A stretch of DNA of 21,313 bases from Paraktedonobacter sp036384215 (GTDB lineage Bacteria; Chloroflexota; Ktedonobacteria; Ktedonobacterales; Ktedonobacteraceae). The position numbers and the translations under genes were made by a program. Position 1 is the first letter of the stretch. The number at the start of each line of letters is the position of its first letter. Positions 7,948 to 14,664 of the stretch are shown piece by piece. Below the pieces are notes generated by a model, which worked only from the letters and a program-made list of their open reading frames with translations, did no database searches and was not told where the DNA came from. The stretch is from NCBI GenBank assembly GCA_036384215.1, contig DASVMX010000668.1, positions 1-21,313 on the forward strand, in the 5' to 3' direction.

Positions 7948-8069
7948 GTCCTTTTCCTCCCTGGTGAAAATAGGTGACATTACTGGTAAAGATGATTTCG
8001 ACTATACTATATCATGAACATATGTCAATAGAACAGTGCGCTTTTCACAATACAAAAGATAATCCGGTC

Positions 8070-8107
8070 TCGTTCCGCGCTCTAAACTGCGTACAAGCGC
8101 GGAACGA
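8070..8107. terminator. 12-bp GC-rich hairpin after the parM-parR-like operon
   Basis: Perfect 12-bp arms at 8070-8081 and 8096-8107 (TCGTTCCGCGCT and its complement) with a 14-nt loop. It begins 11 bp past the stop of the minus-strand ParR-like gene. On the minus strand a TCTTTTG run comes only about 10 nt after the stem, so it is an imperfect intrinsic terminator. Confidence 0.55.
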
Positions 8108-8117
8108 AAATGAATTA

Positions 8118-8450
8118 TTAAAAGAAGCCGCCGTTGTCCAGAAAAGCCGCGGCGTTGTTCGCGGCCTGGTTGTCGTTCAGGTGGGGTTCGGCTTCGTCTT
8201 CGAGATCGGCTGCGCCGGGTTGGCTGAGTTGCGTTTTCGGGGTCGAGGATGTTGCGGGCAGCGAAGTCGAGGCCCTGGACATTGCCGAGAGCCGGTTTTC
8301 GCGCAGGTAGATATTGGCGAGACGCTCCAGGGCGACCTGTGCCAGCGTCTGTCCTTTCGCCTCGGCCTCCGCCTCCAGCAAGGGAAACCACGCGGAACTG
8401 CGCGGAATTGCCAGCTCGACATACATATATTTTTCCCAGTTACGCGCCAT
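8118..8450 (-). CDS. Small ParR-like candidate partner of the actin-like protein
   Basis: A 110-aa protein whose ATG (8450-8448) overlaps the stop of the ParM-like gene by one base (TAATG), so the two are translationally coupled. The N-terminus is a short beta-strand (YMYVELAIPRSS, 8-19) followed by two helices (about 20-32 and 35-50), the layout of a ribbon-helix-helix DNA-binding protein. The C-terminal 60 residues are Ser/Asn/Ala-rich and acidic, ending LDNGGFF, and look disordered. In plasmid type II partition systems the gene after parM codes for the RHH adaptor ParR, which binds the centromere and caps the filament; position, size and predicted fold all fit, but no sequence identity to a known ParR is claimed. 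A longer reading upstream inside the actin gene is a shadow. Confidence 0.65.
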   Translation of the reverse strand: MARNWEKYMYVELAIPRSSAWFPLLEAEAEAKGQTLAQVALERLANIYLRENRLSAMSRASTSLPATSSTPKTQLSQPGAADLEDEAEPHLNDNQAANNAAAFLDNGGFF

Positions 8451-9535
8451 TACTTCACCGCCTGCTTGCGCTGGATAATTGCTTCCGCCAGCCGAGCGTA
8501 GCCCTCGGCGTTCGCCATCTCCGGCGCGGGCACTGACCTTGCGAAGGGCAGGCGAGCCTGGATGGAACGTTTGAAATAGTACGCGCCACCACCAACAATC
8601 AGCGCGCGACCCACGTCGTACATGTGGTCGGCCCATGCCTGCGCTACAAAGGTCGCGATCTCCTGGCCAACGGTATCGAGCGCGTAATCGATCAGCGCGC
8701 CAAGGTCTGCTGGCTGTACGTGCTTGCGCTGCGCGTCGCGCACTTCGAGATAGGGATCTTCCGCGACATGCTGGCGCATCAGCAACTGGCAGATATTCAG
8801 TGAGAGCGGGCGCCCATGGTTTTCCGCGAACTTGGTATTGAAGAGATCAGCCGCGGCGGCGACCCCTTTTTGCAGATTTTTGCACATCGCGCGAATAGGC
8901 TTCTGGCCATGAGCGCCGTAGAGATCGGTGGTCTGTCCACCTATATCGATTACGCCTTCAATCTGATTCTCGCCGGTCGCGTAGGCAATCAGCGCGCCAG
9001 CGCCCTCGGCCACGACCTGTACGCTCTTGATGACCATTGTGCGCGGCTCATTGTTCAACTTAAATGTATATGTTCCCGACAGGGCATCGATCACGGCCCG
9101 CGTGTTTTCCAGGGTATATAAATGAACTGGCAGCCCGGTCACCACGTTCAGGCCATAGCCAGGCTCCGAGTTGGCCGAGGCGCTGCCGACCATCAGGGTT
9201 TCGAGGGAATAGTTATTGCGCCAGTAGCGTTCTCGGTCCGCCCGCGTGGTAGACGGCTGTAAACCGTCGTCAAAGACTTTCTGTCCGATGATCTTCTCGA
9301 TCACCTGGTCCCGTTCATTGGTATAGGAGAGGATATAGTGGCCGAACTGCACATAATCGCGTACGCTTTTGCCTGCCGCCGCCGCCATGGTTTCAACCTC
9401 GCGCCAGGTGCCCGGAGCAAAAACGCTGGGAATCTGGCGATTCTGGCTGATGTCATGTCCCCTCAAAACGCTGCACGTTTCGCTATTGCCAAAATCGTGG
9501 CCATATCCAAACACTTTCAAGGTTGCATTGCCCAT
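8450..9535 (-). CDS. ParM/StbA-like actin-family ATPase
   Basis: 361 aa from ATG 9535, chosen over the ATG 13 codons upstream because GAAAGGG precedes it by about 10 nt and because the product then starts MGNATLKVFGYGHDFGN, like other ParM-like proteins. Actin-fold ATPase motifs are visible: phosphate-1 DFGN (14-17), phosphate-2 VIDIGGQTTDLYG (195-207), and the adenosine-site ALIVGGGAYYF (311-321). ParM proteins form dynamic filaments that push apart plasmid copies bound through ParR. Here the gene is apparently chromosomal, coupled to a small RHH-like gene and preceded by a 10-bp periodic array at 9581-9630. Other possible roles are prophage or megaplasmid partition or an Alp-type cytoskeleton. 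Confidence 0.8.
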   Translation of the reverse strand: MGNATLKVFGYGHDFGNSETCSVLRGHDISQNRQIPSVFAPGTWREVETMAAAAGKSVRDYVQFGHYILSYTNERDQVIEKIIGQKVFDDGLQPSTTRADRERYWRNNYSLETLMVGSASANSEPGYGLNVVTGLPVHLYTLENTRAVIDALSGTYTFKLNNEPRTMVIKSVQVVAEGAGALIAYATGENQIEGVIDIGGQTTDLYGAHGQKPIRAMCKNLQKGVAAAADLFNTKFAENHGRPLSLNICQLLMRQHVAEDPYLEVRDAQRKHVQPADLGALIDYALDTVGQEIATFVAQAWADHMYDVGRALIVGGGAYYFKRSIQARLPFARSVPAPEMANAEGYARLAEAIIQRKQAVK

Positions 9536-9580
9536 AGTGATAAATCCCTTTCGTCGCCCCAAACAGGATGTCATAACGAG

Positions 9581-9630
9581 CTTTCACCGAAAGCCCGCGA
9601 AAGTCCAGGATTTTCCCGGACTTTTCCGAA
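9581..9630 (-). repeat. Degenerate 10-bp phased repeats upstream of parM-like gene
   Basis: Read on the minus strand in 10-base steps from 9630: TTCGGAAAAG, TCCGGGAAAA, TCCTGGACTT, TCGCGGGCTT, TCGGTGAAAG. The units share a TYCGGGAAAR-like pattern and face the same side of the helix. They lie 46-95 bp before the ParM-like start. The same 10-mer in a cleaner form is at 18761-18800. Position and spacing fit a parC-like centromere/operator of a ParM-ParR system. The units are degenerate, so this is tentative. Confidence 0.45.
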
Positions 9631-9681
9631 TTCTTTACACTCCATACATTGACGAACATCCTTGCTAAGAGTAACAGTCAT

Positions 9682-9702
9682 CAATGGAGCTTACCTCCAT
9701 TG
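9682..9702. other. 8-bp perfect hairpin in the parM-hutI divergent region
   Basis: CAATGGAG (9682-9689) and CTCCATTG (9695-9702) pair with a 5-nt loop and are followed by TGTGAAAAAA on the plus strand. It sits between the divergent ParM-like and hutI genes and could be an operator, since hut genes are commonly repressed, or part of the hutI leader region. Nothing decides between these. Confidence 0.3.
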
Positions 9703-9717
9703 TGTGAAAAAAGCCCT

Positions 9718-9746
9718 CGACGCGGGCGGGGAACTGTGCTATAAAC
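9718..9746 (+). promoter_or_regulatory. Candidate hutI promoter
   Basis: TCGACG (9718-9723) as -35, a 17-bp spacer, and TATAAA (9741-9746) as -10, about 40 bp before the hutI ATG at 9787. The -10 matches the consensus at five of six positions, the -35 at four of six. GAAGGAG lies about 11 nt before the ATG. Confidence 0.4.
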
Positions 9747-9786
9747 AAAGCAACTGATTAAAGAGGACGAAGGAGAGTATCCAGCC

Positions 9787-11067
9787 ATGTCTGATCCAGC
9801 CAGGCCGGAGATTCAGGCCAGCAGTGTTATACGCAATATTGGACAACTTGTAACCGTTTCCCAGCAGCCGGTGCCGGGAGCCAGCGGCGCGCTCCAGATT
9901 ATCGCGAACGCGGCTCTGGCGGTTCACGATGGGAAGATTGTGTGGATGGGGCCGGACGATGACGCGGAGCCGCTGTTCCAGCATGTTCACCAGCGTGGGG
10001 ATGGTATTAAGATTATTGACGCGGAGCAGAAAGTGATTACGCCAGGTCTGGTAGACTCGCATACTCACCTGGTCTTTGCCGGTGATCGCGCGGCGGAATT
10101 TCATCTGCGCCGCCAGGGGGCCAGCTACGGTGAACTGCTGGAGCGCGGCGGTGGCTTGCTCAATACCGTGCGCGCCACGCGCGAAACCGACGCTGAGACG
10201 CTGGCCGAGCTGGCTCTGAACAGATTGCAGAGCGTTCGCCAGCATGGTACCAGCACGGTTGAAGTCAAAACAGGCTATGGTCTGGACACCAGCACCGAGG
10301 AAGCCTGTCTGAATATTATCAACGGCCTGAACTATACCGAGGCTCTGCCCGGTATGCAATCCCGTCGCGTGCGCGTGGTGCCCACATTCCTGGGCGCACA
10401 CAGCGTTCCACCGGAGTACCGGGAGAAGCGCGAGGCCTATGTTGATCTGCTGATCGAAGAGATGCTGCCCTCCTTCGTAGGCCTGGCGCGCTTCTGCGAT
10501 GCCTTCTGCGAGCGCGAGGCTTTTAGCGTAGAGGAATGCCGGCGCATTCTCACCCGCGCCCGCGAACTGGGCTATGGGCTCAAACTGCACGCCGAACAGC
10601 TCAGTCCCTCCGGCGGCGCGCGCCTGGCCGCGGAACTGGGCGCGACCTCCGCGGACCACCTGGACTTCGCCAGCGACGAAGACCTGGATGCTCTGCGTGA
10701 AGCCGGCGTCGTCGCGACTCTCCTGCCGGGCTGCTCGTATACGCTGCGCACGCCCTATCCTTCCGCGCGCCGTTTCCTTGACAAAGGCCTGTACGTCGCC
10801 CTGGCCAGCGACTTCAATCCTGGCACCTCCTACTGCGAAAACATGCAGACCATCCTGGGCCTGGCTATGTCTTGCATGGGCATGAGCCTGGATGAAGCCC
10901 TGACCGCTGCCACCATTAACGGCGCGCGTGCCCTTGGCTTACACAACAGCATAGGCAGCCTGGAGATCGGTAAACGCTGCGAACTCACCTTCTGGTCCGC
11001 CCGCGACTATCAGGAGATCGGCTACCACTTCGGCATTAACCTGGTCCACTCAGTCCTGTTCCTGTAG
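9787..11067 (+). CDS. hutI: Imidazolonepropionase
   Basis: HutI hydrolyses 4-imidazolone-5-propanoate to N-formimino-L-glutamate, the third step of histidine breakdown, in the cytoplasm. The 426-aa amidohydrolase barrel has the metal ligands expected for the family: His92 and His94 in VDSHTHLVFAGDR (89-101), His268 in LKLHAEQ, and Asp342 in ASDFNPGTS. The substrate-binding stretch VEVKTGYGLD (158-167) with Tyr164 and the LGAHSVPPEY loop with His205 are intact. HDGKIVWMG near the N-terminus and GKRCELTFW near the C-terminus are the small beta domain. It stands alone on the plus strand; hutH is about 8.8 kb downstream rather than adjacent. Confidence 0.95.
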   Translation: MSDPARPEIQASSVIRNIGQLVTVSQQPVPGASGALQIIANAALAVHDGKIVWMGPDDDAEPLFQHVHQRGDGIKIIDAEQKVITPGLVDSHTHLVFAGDRAAEFHLRRQGASYGELLERGGGLLNTVRATRETDAETLAELALNRLQSVRQHGTSTVEVKTGYGLDTSTEEACLNIINGLNYTEALPGMQSRRVRVVPTFLGAHSVPPEYREKREAYVDLLIEEMLPSFVGLARFCDAFCEREAFSVEECRRILTRARELGYGLKLHAEQLSPSGGARLAAELGATSADHLDFASDEDLDALREAGVVATLLPGCSYTLRTPYPSARRFLDKGLYVALASDFNPGTSYCENMQTILGLAMSCMGMSLDEALTAATINGARALGLHNSIGSLEIGKRCELTFWSARDYQEIGYHFGINLVHSVLFL

Positions 11068-11090
11068 ACCATTATTTGCCTTCCTCAAGC

Positions 11091-11134
11091 GCCAGAGCGG
11101 ATGATGTTTCACGTGAAACGTATACTGCTCTGGC
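11091..11134. promoter_or_regulatory. parS-like site nested in a concentric inverted repeat
   Basis: TGTTTCACGTGAAACG at 11105-11120 matches the bacterial parS consensus (TGTTTCACGTGAAACA) at 15 of 16 positions, with the 14-bp core a perfect palindrome (11106-11119). A second inverted repeat, GCCAGAGC at 11091-11098 and GCTCTGGC at 11127-11134, shares exactly the same dyad centre. parS sites bind ParB/Spo0J and usually cluster near the chromosome origin. The hutI stop is 24 bp upstream, so the outer repeat may also serve as a transcript-end hairpin. Confidence 0.75.
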
Positions 11135-11238
11135 AATCTGCTTCTTGAATCAGGATACTTCTTGTTCTCATTCCGTGATATAAGGAAAGAAAAACAGAAA
11201 AACAACATGGTTTATGACAAGAAGAAAGGAAAATTGAA

Positions 11239-11258
11239 TGTAACTGTTCAGAAGGGGG
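11239..11258 (+). repeat. Dispersed GTAAC-TTCAG repeat, copy 1
   Basis: TGTAACTGTTCAG followed by AAGGGGG. It matches, with few changes, the repeat seen at 14558-14593, 15056-15089 and, reversed, 18727-18745. The consensus is GTAACTATTCAGGAGGGGG. It probably marks the end of a mobile element or a small non-autonomous one. Confidence 0.6.
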
Positions 11259-11340
11259 TCTTCCCTTGAAAAACGGTACAATGCCTCACAAGGGAAGACC
11301 TCACCCAGATGTCAATCCCAGAATGGTGTTCGGATTGACA
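11257..11340. other. Two consecutive perfect hairpins past the GNAT gene
   Basis: Hairpin 1 pairs 11257-11268 with 11289-11300 (12 bp, GGTCTTCCCTTG, 20-nt loop). Hairpin 2 pairs 11310-11318 with 11332-11340 (9 bp, TGTCAATCC, 13-nt loop). They lie 14-97 bp past the stop of the minus-strand acetyltransferase. Neither is followed by a T-run on that strand. They may be terminators or part of the repeat element that begins at 11239. Confidence 0.55.
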
Positions 11341-11353
11341 CGAATGTGTTGCG

Positions 11354-11983
11354 TCACCGGAGTTCGCAGATGTAGGATATGGCTGGCTTGCCGTTGAGCG
11401 TGAGCTCACCGATGGCGACGAAGCCGTTGTGTTCAAGCACCTTGCGCGAGGCTGGATTGTCCAGCGTGACCCTCGCGCGCAGCCTGGTGAGTCCATACTC
11501 TGTGGCGGCGAGTTCACGCACCTTGCGCACCGCCGCTGTGGCCAGTCCCTGCCCTGCGGCCTTCTGCGCGATCCGGTACCCGAGTTCTGCCGACCCGTCT
11601 GCCGCCTCGGCCAGGTTCACCCGCCCCACCACCTCGCCGCCCTCGGCCACCAGCAGGTGGAAGTAATCCGTCCCGGCGGCCTGCCGCGCGAGCAGTTGCG
11701 CATGCCGCATGTCGAACTCGGTAAAGAACTCGTCTCCCCGATCCGGTATCACCGCCGCGAAGTAGGCCCGATTCTCCCGCTCGAACGCAAGCAGGGCAGG
11801 CGCGTGGTCGAGGCGGACCAACTGAAGGTCTGGCATGGGGAGTTGGAGGCGCGGTGTCGATTCCGACCCGGTTCCCCTGTCCTCCCTCGATTCCGTGTGT
11901 GCGCGTTTCCCGTCCACGGCCTGCCCCCCGAGAAAGGAACGTTCACTGACTTCTGGCGCGTCTCGTTCGTCTCGTTCTTCCAT
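11354..11983 (-). CDS. GNAT-family N-acetyltransferase (RimJ/RimL-like)
   Basis: 209 aa from ATG 11983, chosen because AAAGGAAG lies about 8 nt upstream; the reading frame continues 88 codons further but through unrelated, repeat-derived sequence. Residues 1-50 are charged and low-complexity, perhaps disordered. The GNAT domain follows (about 50-209): the acetyl-CoA-binding loop QKAAGQGLA (140-148) is a variant of the Q/RxxGxG/A motif, and NPASRKVLEHNGF (176-188) is the typical motif B. Relatives acetylate N-termini of ribosomal proteins or small molecules; the substrate here is unknown. It is transcribed in the same direction as the sigma/WD40 pair but is separated from it by a 123-bp inverted-repeat element. 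Confidence 0.82.
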   Translation of the reverse strand: MEERDERDAPEVSERSFLGGQAVDGKRAHTESREDRGTGSESTPRLQLPMPDLQLVRLDHAPALLAFERENRAYFAAVIPDRGDEFFTEFDMRHAQLLARQAAGTDYFHLLVAEGGEVVGRVNLAEAADGSAELGYRIAQKAAGQGLATAAVRKVRELAATEYGLTRLRARVTLDNPASRKVLEHNGFVAIGELTLNGKPAISYICELR

Positions 11984-12067
11984 GTGCTTCTTCCTTTGCT
12001 TAATGATGAATTGAGAGAACTTGCCCACTGAGTACGACGCGTACTCTCTCCCTGTTACAACGCTCTC

Positions 12068-12190
12068 TGTAAATCCCAACAGATACCTGGCCGCCTTTTC
12101 CAGGAATGATCCTGGTGGGCAAGCTCTCATGAATGACTTGTTCACCAGGATCATTATGTGATTTTCGCCAGAATACCGTTGGGATTTGCA
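12068..12190. repeat. 123-bp inverted-repeat (MITE-like) element
   Basis: The ends TGTAAATCCCAAC and its near-complement (12178-12190, one mismatch) bound the element. Inside, AATGATCCTGGTG (12105-12117) pairs perfectly with 12143-12155 around a 25-nt loop. The outer arms continue as an imperfect match for about 21 bp. The whole unit can fold into one long hairpin. It begins 69 bp past the WD40 gene stop. No target-site duplication is visible. A short non-autonomous transposable element is the likeliest reading; a long terminator or processed RNA hairpin is the alternative. Confidence 0.6.
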
Positions 12191-12258
12191 CCCGGAAGGG
12201 CTACCTTCAGAGCCAACCCGGAGGCGATTTCCGAATAGCTTGTCCACCTGACACTGCC

Positions 12259-13734
12259 CTAAGCCTGGTCCAAGGCTACCCAGACTCTCACCACGCCTAC
12301 GTACGAGTTGTTCTCAAGGACGGTCTCACCCGTGGCAATATAGTGTCCATTGGGCGACCAGGCCAGCGCATTGAGAAGGTTCTGGTCGGTTTTGTAGATA
12401 TAGACGGTGTGCCAGTTCGAGGCGTCAAGGATTGTCGCCGCGTTGCCTTTTGCCAGATCGACAGGAGCAGTATACGCCAGGTATTTGCCATCAGGCGACC
12501 AGGCGAGCACATCGCTGACAGGAACGATCAGTTCTTTGAGCATCTGGCCGCTTATGCCATCGAAGACCAGAAGAGCGCTCGTATATCTGCCGCCAACTTT
12601 GGCCACGCCAATCTGAGCCAGGGTGTGCGTGCCGGGCTGCCAGGCGACCATGGTGTTGAGGTCCGGCAACGAGCCGGTATTCTTCTGCAGCACGACCTGC
12701 CGGGTGGCCGTGTTCCAGACAGTCACGCCACGCTGGACCAGCGGATCGGTGTATGCCATCTGAAAGGTGTCAGCGGCAAGATATTTCCCATCAGAAGACC
12801 AGCTCACCCCCTCGACACCATGATTACTCTGAACCGGCAGACGAGACAGCGCGCCAATGCTCAGATCCCAGACCAGCACGGAACTGCCTGAGAGGCTTCC
12901 AAAGAAAGCGGTGGCGAGATGGCTGCCGTCGGGCGACCAGGCCAGCCCGCGAAGTTCGCCGCCGCTGCCGCCCGGCAGAAGGCTGGAGAGAGGTATCAGG
13001 CCAGCAGAGGCTGGAGTGAATGATTGAGATGACACAGGCAGAGTACGCAGCACCTGGCCGCTCTGACCATCCACAATGAAGACGCTCAGAGCGGTCGCGA
13101 CCGCTATCTGCTTGCTATCAGGCGACCAGGCCAGGGTGGTGACAAACTCATGGATCGGAACAGTGACCAGGTGCTGACCAGTCGTCGCGTCCCAGATGCG
13201 CACGAGGTTGGCCGCGCTCATTCTATTCGAGGCCGCGATCCTTTTGCTATCAGGCGACCAGGACAGGCCATTAAAACCAGCATCTTGCATCGTCTGGACA
13301 TAGACGATCTTCCCCCAGCCTGACGTGGGATGAACGGGCAATCCAGAGGCTGGGCCCCCGCGGGATAACGAGAAGACGAAGACCAGGCTGCCTACCAGCA
13401 GCGTGACCACCAGTACTGCAGCCAGCAGGCTCAGGCGTTGAACGAAAGGGCTAGCCTGGCGCGGCTCACGTTTCCTCTGGATGGTCCGCGCGTCTCGCAT
13501 GCCCAGCGAGGAAATGCTTGCGGGGAGCTGTTCCGGCTGAGGAGAGCCAGGCTGGCGGCTCCGCTGAAGCGCAAGGCGCGTCCACACCCGATGAATGGCG
13601 GCGCTATTCTCCTGGTCATACATGGCCTGGAGATCATGAACAAGATGGGCCTCCCCGCGTGGCAGCGAGGCAGTCGGATGCTCCATCTGTTGATCTATCA
13701 ACAACGGCGAGAAGCTGTTTTTAGGATCTTGCAT
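12259..13734 (-). CDS. Membrane-anchored seven-repeat WD40 protein
   Basis: 491 aa. Residues 1-100 are hydrophilic and predicted cytoplasmic, 101-123 is one membrane helix (LSLLAAVLVVTLLVGSLVFVF), and about 140-491 is a WD40-type propeller. Seven repeats are visible by their WSPDxKxIA strands (GLSWSPDSKRIA, TLAWSPDSKQIA, GLAWSPDGSHLA, GVSWSSDGKYLA, MVAWQPGTHTLA, VLAWSPDGKYLA, ALAWSPNGHYIA), enough for a closed seven-blade propeller outside the membrane. The gene starts 6 bp after the sigma-factor stop, with AAAGG 9 nt before the ATG. By position and topology it is a good candidate anti-sigma factor or sensor for that sigma, although the N-terminus lacks an HxxxCxxC zinc motif. This role is an inference. 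Confidence 0.85.
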   Translation of the reverse strand: MQDPKNSFSPLLIDQQMEHPTASLPRGEAHLVHDLQAMYDQENSAAIHRVWTRLALQRSRQPGSPQPEQLPASISSLGMRDARTIQRKREPRQASPFVQRLSLLAAVLVVTLLVGSLVFVFSLSRGGPASGLPVHPTSGWGKIVYVQTMQDAGFNGLSWSPDSKRIAASNRMSAANLVRIWDATTGQHLVTVPIHEFVTTLAWSPDSKQIAVATALSVFIVDGQSGQVLRTLPVSSQSFTPASAGLIPLSSLLPGGSGGELRGLAWSPDGSHLATAFFGSLSGSSVLVWDLSIGALSRLPVQSNHGVEGVSWSSDGKYLAADTFQMAYTDPLVQRGVTVWNTATRQVVLQKNTGSLPDLNTMVAWQPGTHTLAQIGVAKVGGRYTSALLVFDGISGQMLKELIVPVSDVLAWSPDGKYLAYTAPVDLAKGNAATILDASNWHTVYIYKTDQNLLNALAWSPNGHYIATGETVLENNSYVGVVRVWVALDQA

Positions 13735-13740
13735 AGCTCG

Positions 13741-14298
13741 TTACCTTTCTTCATACATCGAATGGAGGCTTCTTAAGCGTTTGAGCGAACGGCTCAACAT
13801 CATGCGGACCGCGATCTCGCTTTTGGAGAGCCTTTTCGCGATTTCCCCGCAGCGCAGCGCGTGGCCGAAGCGTAAACGGAGGATCGTCTGTTGCAATGCA
13901 GGCAGAGAGTTGACCGCCTGGTGCAGCGTCTCATACTGCTCACGCGTGAGCAGCATTCGTTCAGGACCAAGTTCCTCGCGTTCGTAAGCCATCTCCTCAA
14001 CTTCTTCCAGGGAAACCAGCTGGTGCTTGCCGCGCCTGCGGTAGTAATCGACCATCTTATTGCGCGCGACCGCTTGCAGATAGGCCGCGAGTCGTGGCCT
14101 ATCCACCAGTGACGACTTCTCCAGCACCGCTTGAAAGACCTCTAAGAGCAGATCCTCCGCGTCCTGGTGCGAAGGGACGTTGCGCAGTAAGTAGGCAAAG
14201 ATTTGGGGCGCGTAGCGCCGGTACACGACCTCTTCCTGCAAGAACTCAGATGGTTCATATTCCTGGGATGGCTCAGACATTCCATATTCTTGGGCCAT
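13741..14298 (-). CDS. ECF-type RNA polymerase sigma factor
   Basis: 185 aa from ATG 14298, chosen because GGGAG lies 6 nt upstream; the frame extends 21 codons further without a ribosome-binding site. Region 2 covers about 24-92: YAPQIFAYLLRNVPSHQDAEDLLLEVFQAVL contains the core-binding DAEDL (46-50), and ARNKMVDYYRRRG (78-90) is the -10-recognition helix region. Region 4 covers about 128-178: LPALQQTILRLRFGHALRCGEIAKRLSKSEIAVRMMLSRSLKRLR is a helix-turn-helix for the -35. There is no region 3, as expected for ECF (group 4) sigma factors. It forms a two-gene operon with the WD40 membrane protein. The C-terminus ends shortly after region 4, so there is no extra regulatory domain. Confidence 0.9.
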   Translation of the reverse strand: MAQEYGMSEPSQEYEPSEFLQEEVVYRRYAPQIFAYLLRNVPSHQDAEDLLLEVFQAVLEKSSLVDRPRLAAYLQAVARNKMVDYYRRRGKHQLVSLEEVEEMAYEREELGPERMLLTREQYETLHQAVNSLPALQQTILRLRFGHALRCGEIAKRLSKSEIAVRMMLSRSLKRLRSLHSMYEER

Positions 14299-14557
14299 AG
14301 TGTTCTCCCTCTTGTGTTTTTGAGATCTCATGAAGGTCGTCGTCAAAAGCAGAGAAAACATAACAAGAAGATTCCAAAAGCTGAGAAGTGAGAGTTATTT
14401 ACAACTTTCTCTGATCCTGCCCGAGAAAGAGAGCGACTTTTCCAGGCATCAAAGCGCCAGGTTCCACCCTTCAGTGGAGATTCCCACTCTTCAGTGCAAC
14501 ATTGGTCAATCCTTCAGTTAATTTACCATTTCAGTCAAAGATGGTGTCAGTCACAAT

Positions 14558-14593
14558 CCCCCTCCTGAACAGCTACGTGACTATTCAGAAGGG
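14558..14593. repeat. Dispersed repeat, copy 2 (inverted pair)
   Basis: CCCCCTCCTGAACAG (14558-14572) faces GTGACTATTCAGAAGGG (14577-14593), forming an imperfect palindrome with the same core as the copy at 15056-15089. It ends 11 bp before the -35 of the 114-aa gene. Confidence 0.6.
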
Positions 14594-14604
14594 CTGATTC
14601 TCCC

Positions 14605-14634
14605 TTGTCATCCCACTCCCGTAGGCGCTATACT
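14605..14634 (+). promoter_or_regulatory. Promoter of the 114-aa gene
   Basis: TTGTCA (14605-14610), an 18-bp spacer and TATACT (14629-14634), each matching five of six consensus positions. The expected start of transcription is near 14641, giving a leader of about 24 nt that carries AAAGGAG (14651-14657) before the ATG at 14665. Confidence 0.55.
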
Positions 14635-14664
14635 TCTCTTTGAGAGACTCAAAGGAGATGCGCT

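Larger units (their letters stand above)
11068..11353. other. 286-bp gap between hutI and the GNAT gene
   Basis: This gap between convergent genes holds the parS-like dyad, a purine-rich A-rich stretch (about 11175-11235), one dispersed repeat copy and two hairpins. A 20-codon ORF starting ATG 11208 has no ribosome-binding site and is not called. Confidence 0.7.
14299..14664. other. 366-bp divergent intergenic region with spaced TTCAGT motifs
   Basis: This region lies between the sigma-factor gene and the plus-strand 114-aa gene. TTCAGT recurs at 14470, 14490, 14513 and 14530 (spacing 20, 23 and 17 bp), then an inverted pair of the dispersed repeat occupies 14558-14593, then the promoter of the 114-aa gene. 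The spaced motifs could be regulator sites or decayed repeat ends. No gene is seen. Confidence 0.5.

Noticed and set aside
8002..8391. A 129-codon minus-strand frame overlapping the ParR-like gene
   Set aside because: It crosses the 12-bp terminator-like hairpin and lacks a ribosome-binding site. The coupled 110-aa frame is better supported.
9739..10659. A 306-codon open frame on the minus strand over hutI
   Set aside because: It is the antisense shadow of hutI, whose catalytic motifs are all present on the plus strand. The minus frame has no recognisable domain.
11208..11270. A 20-codon ORF starting at ATG 11208
   Set aside because: It has no ribosome-binding site at a proper distance and overlaps a dispersed repeat and a hairpin arm.
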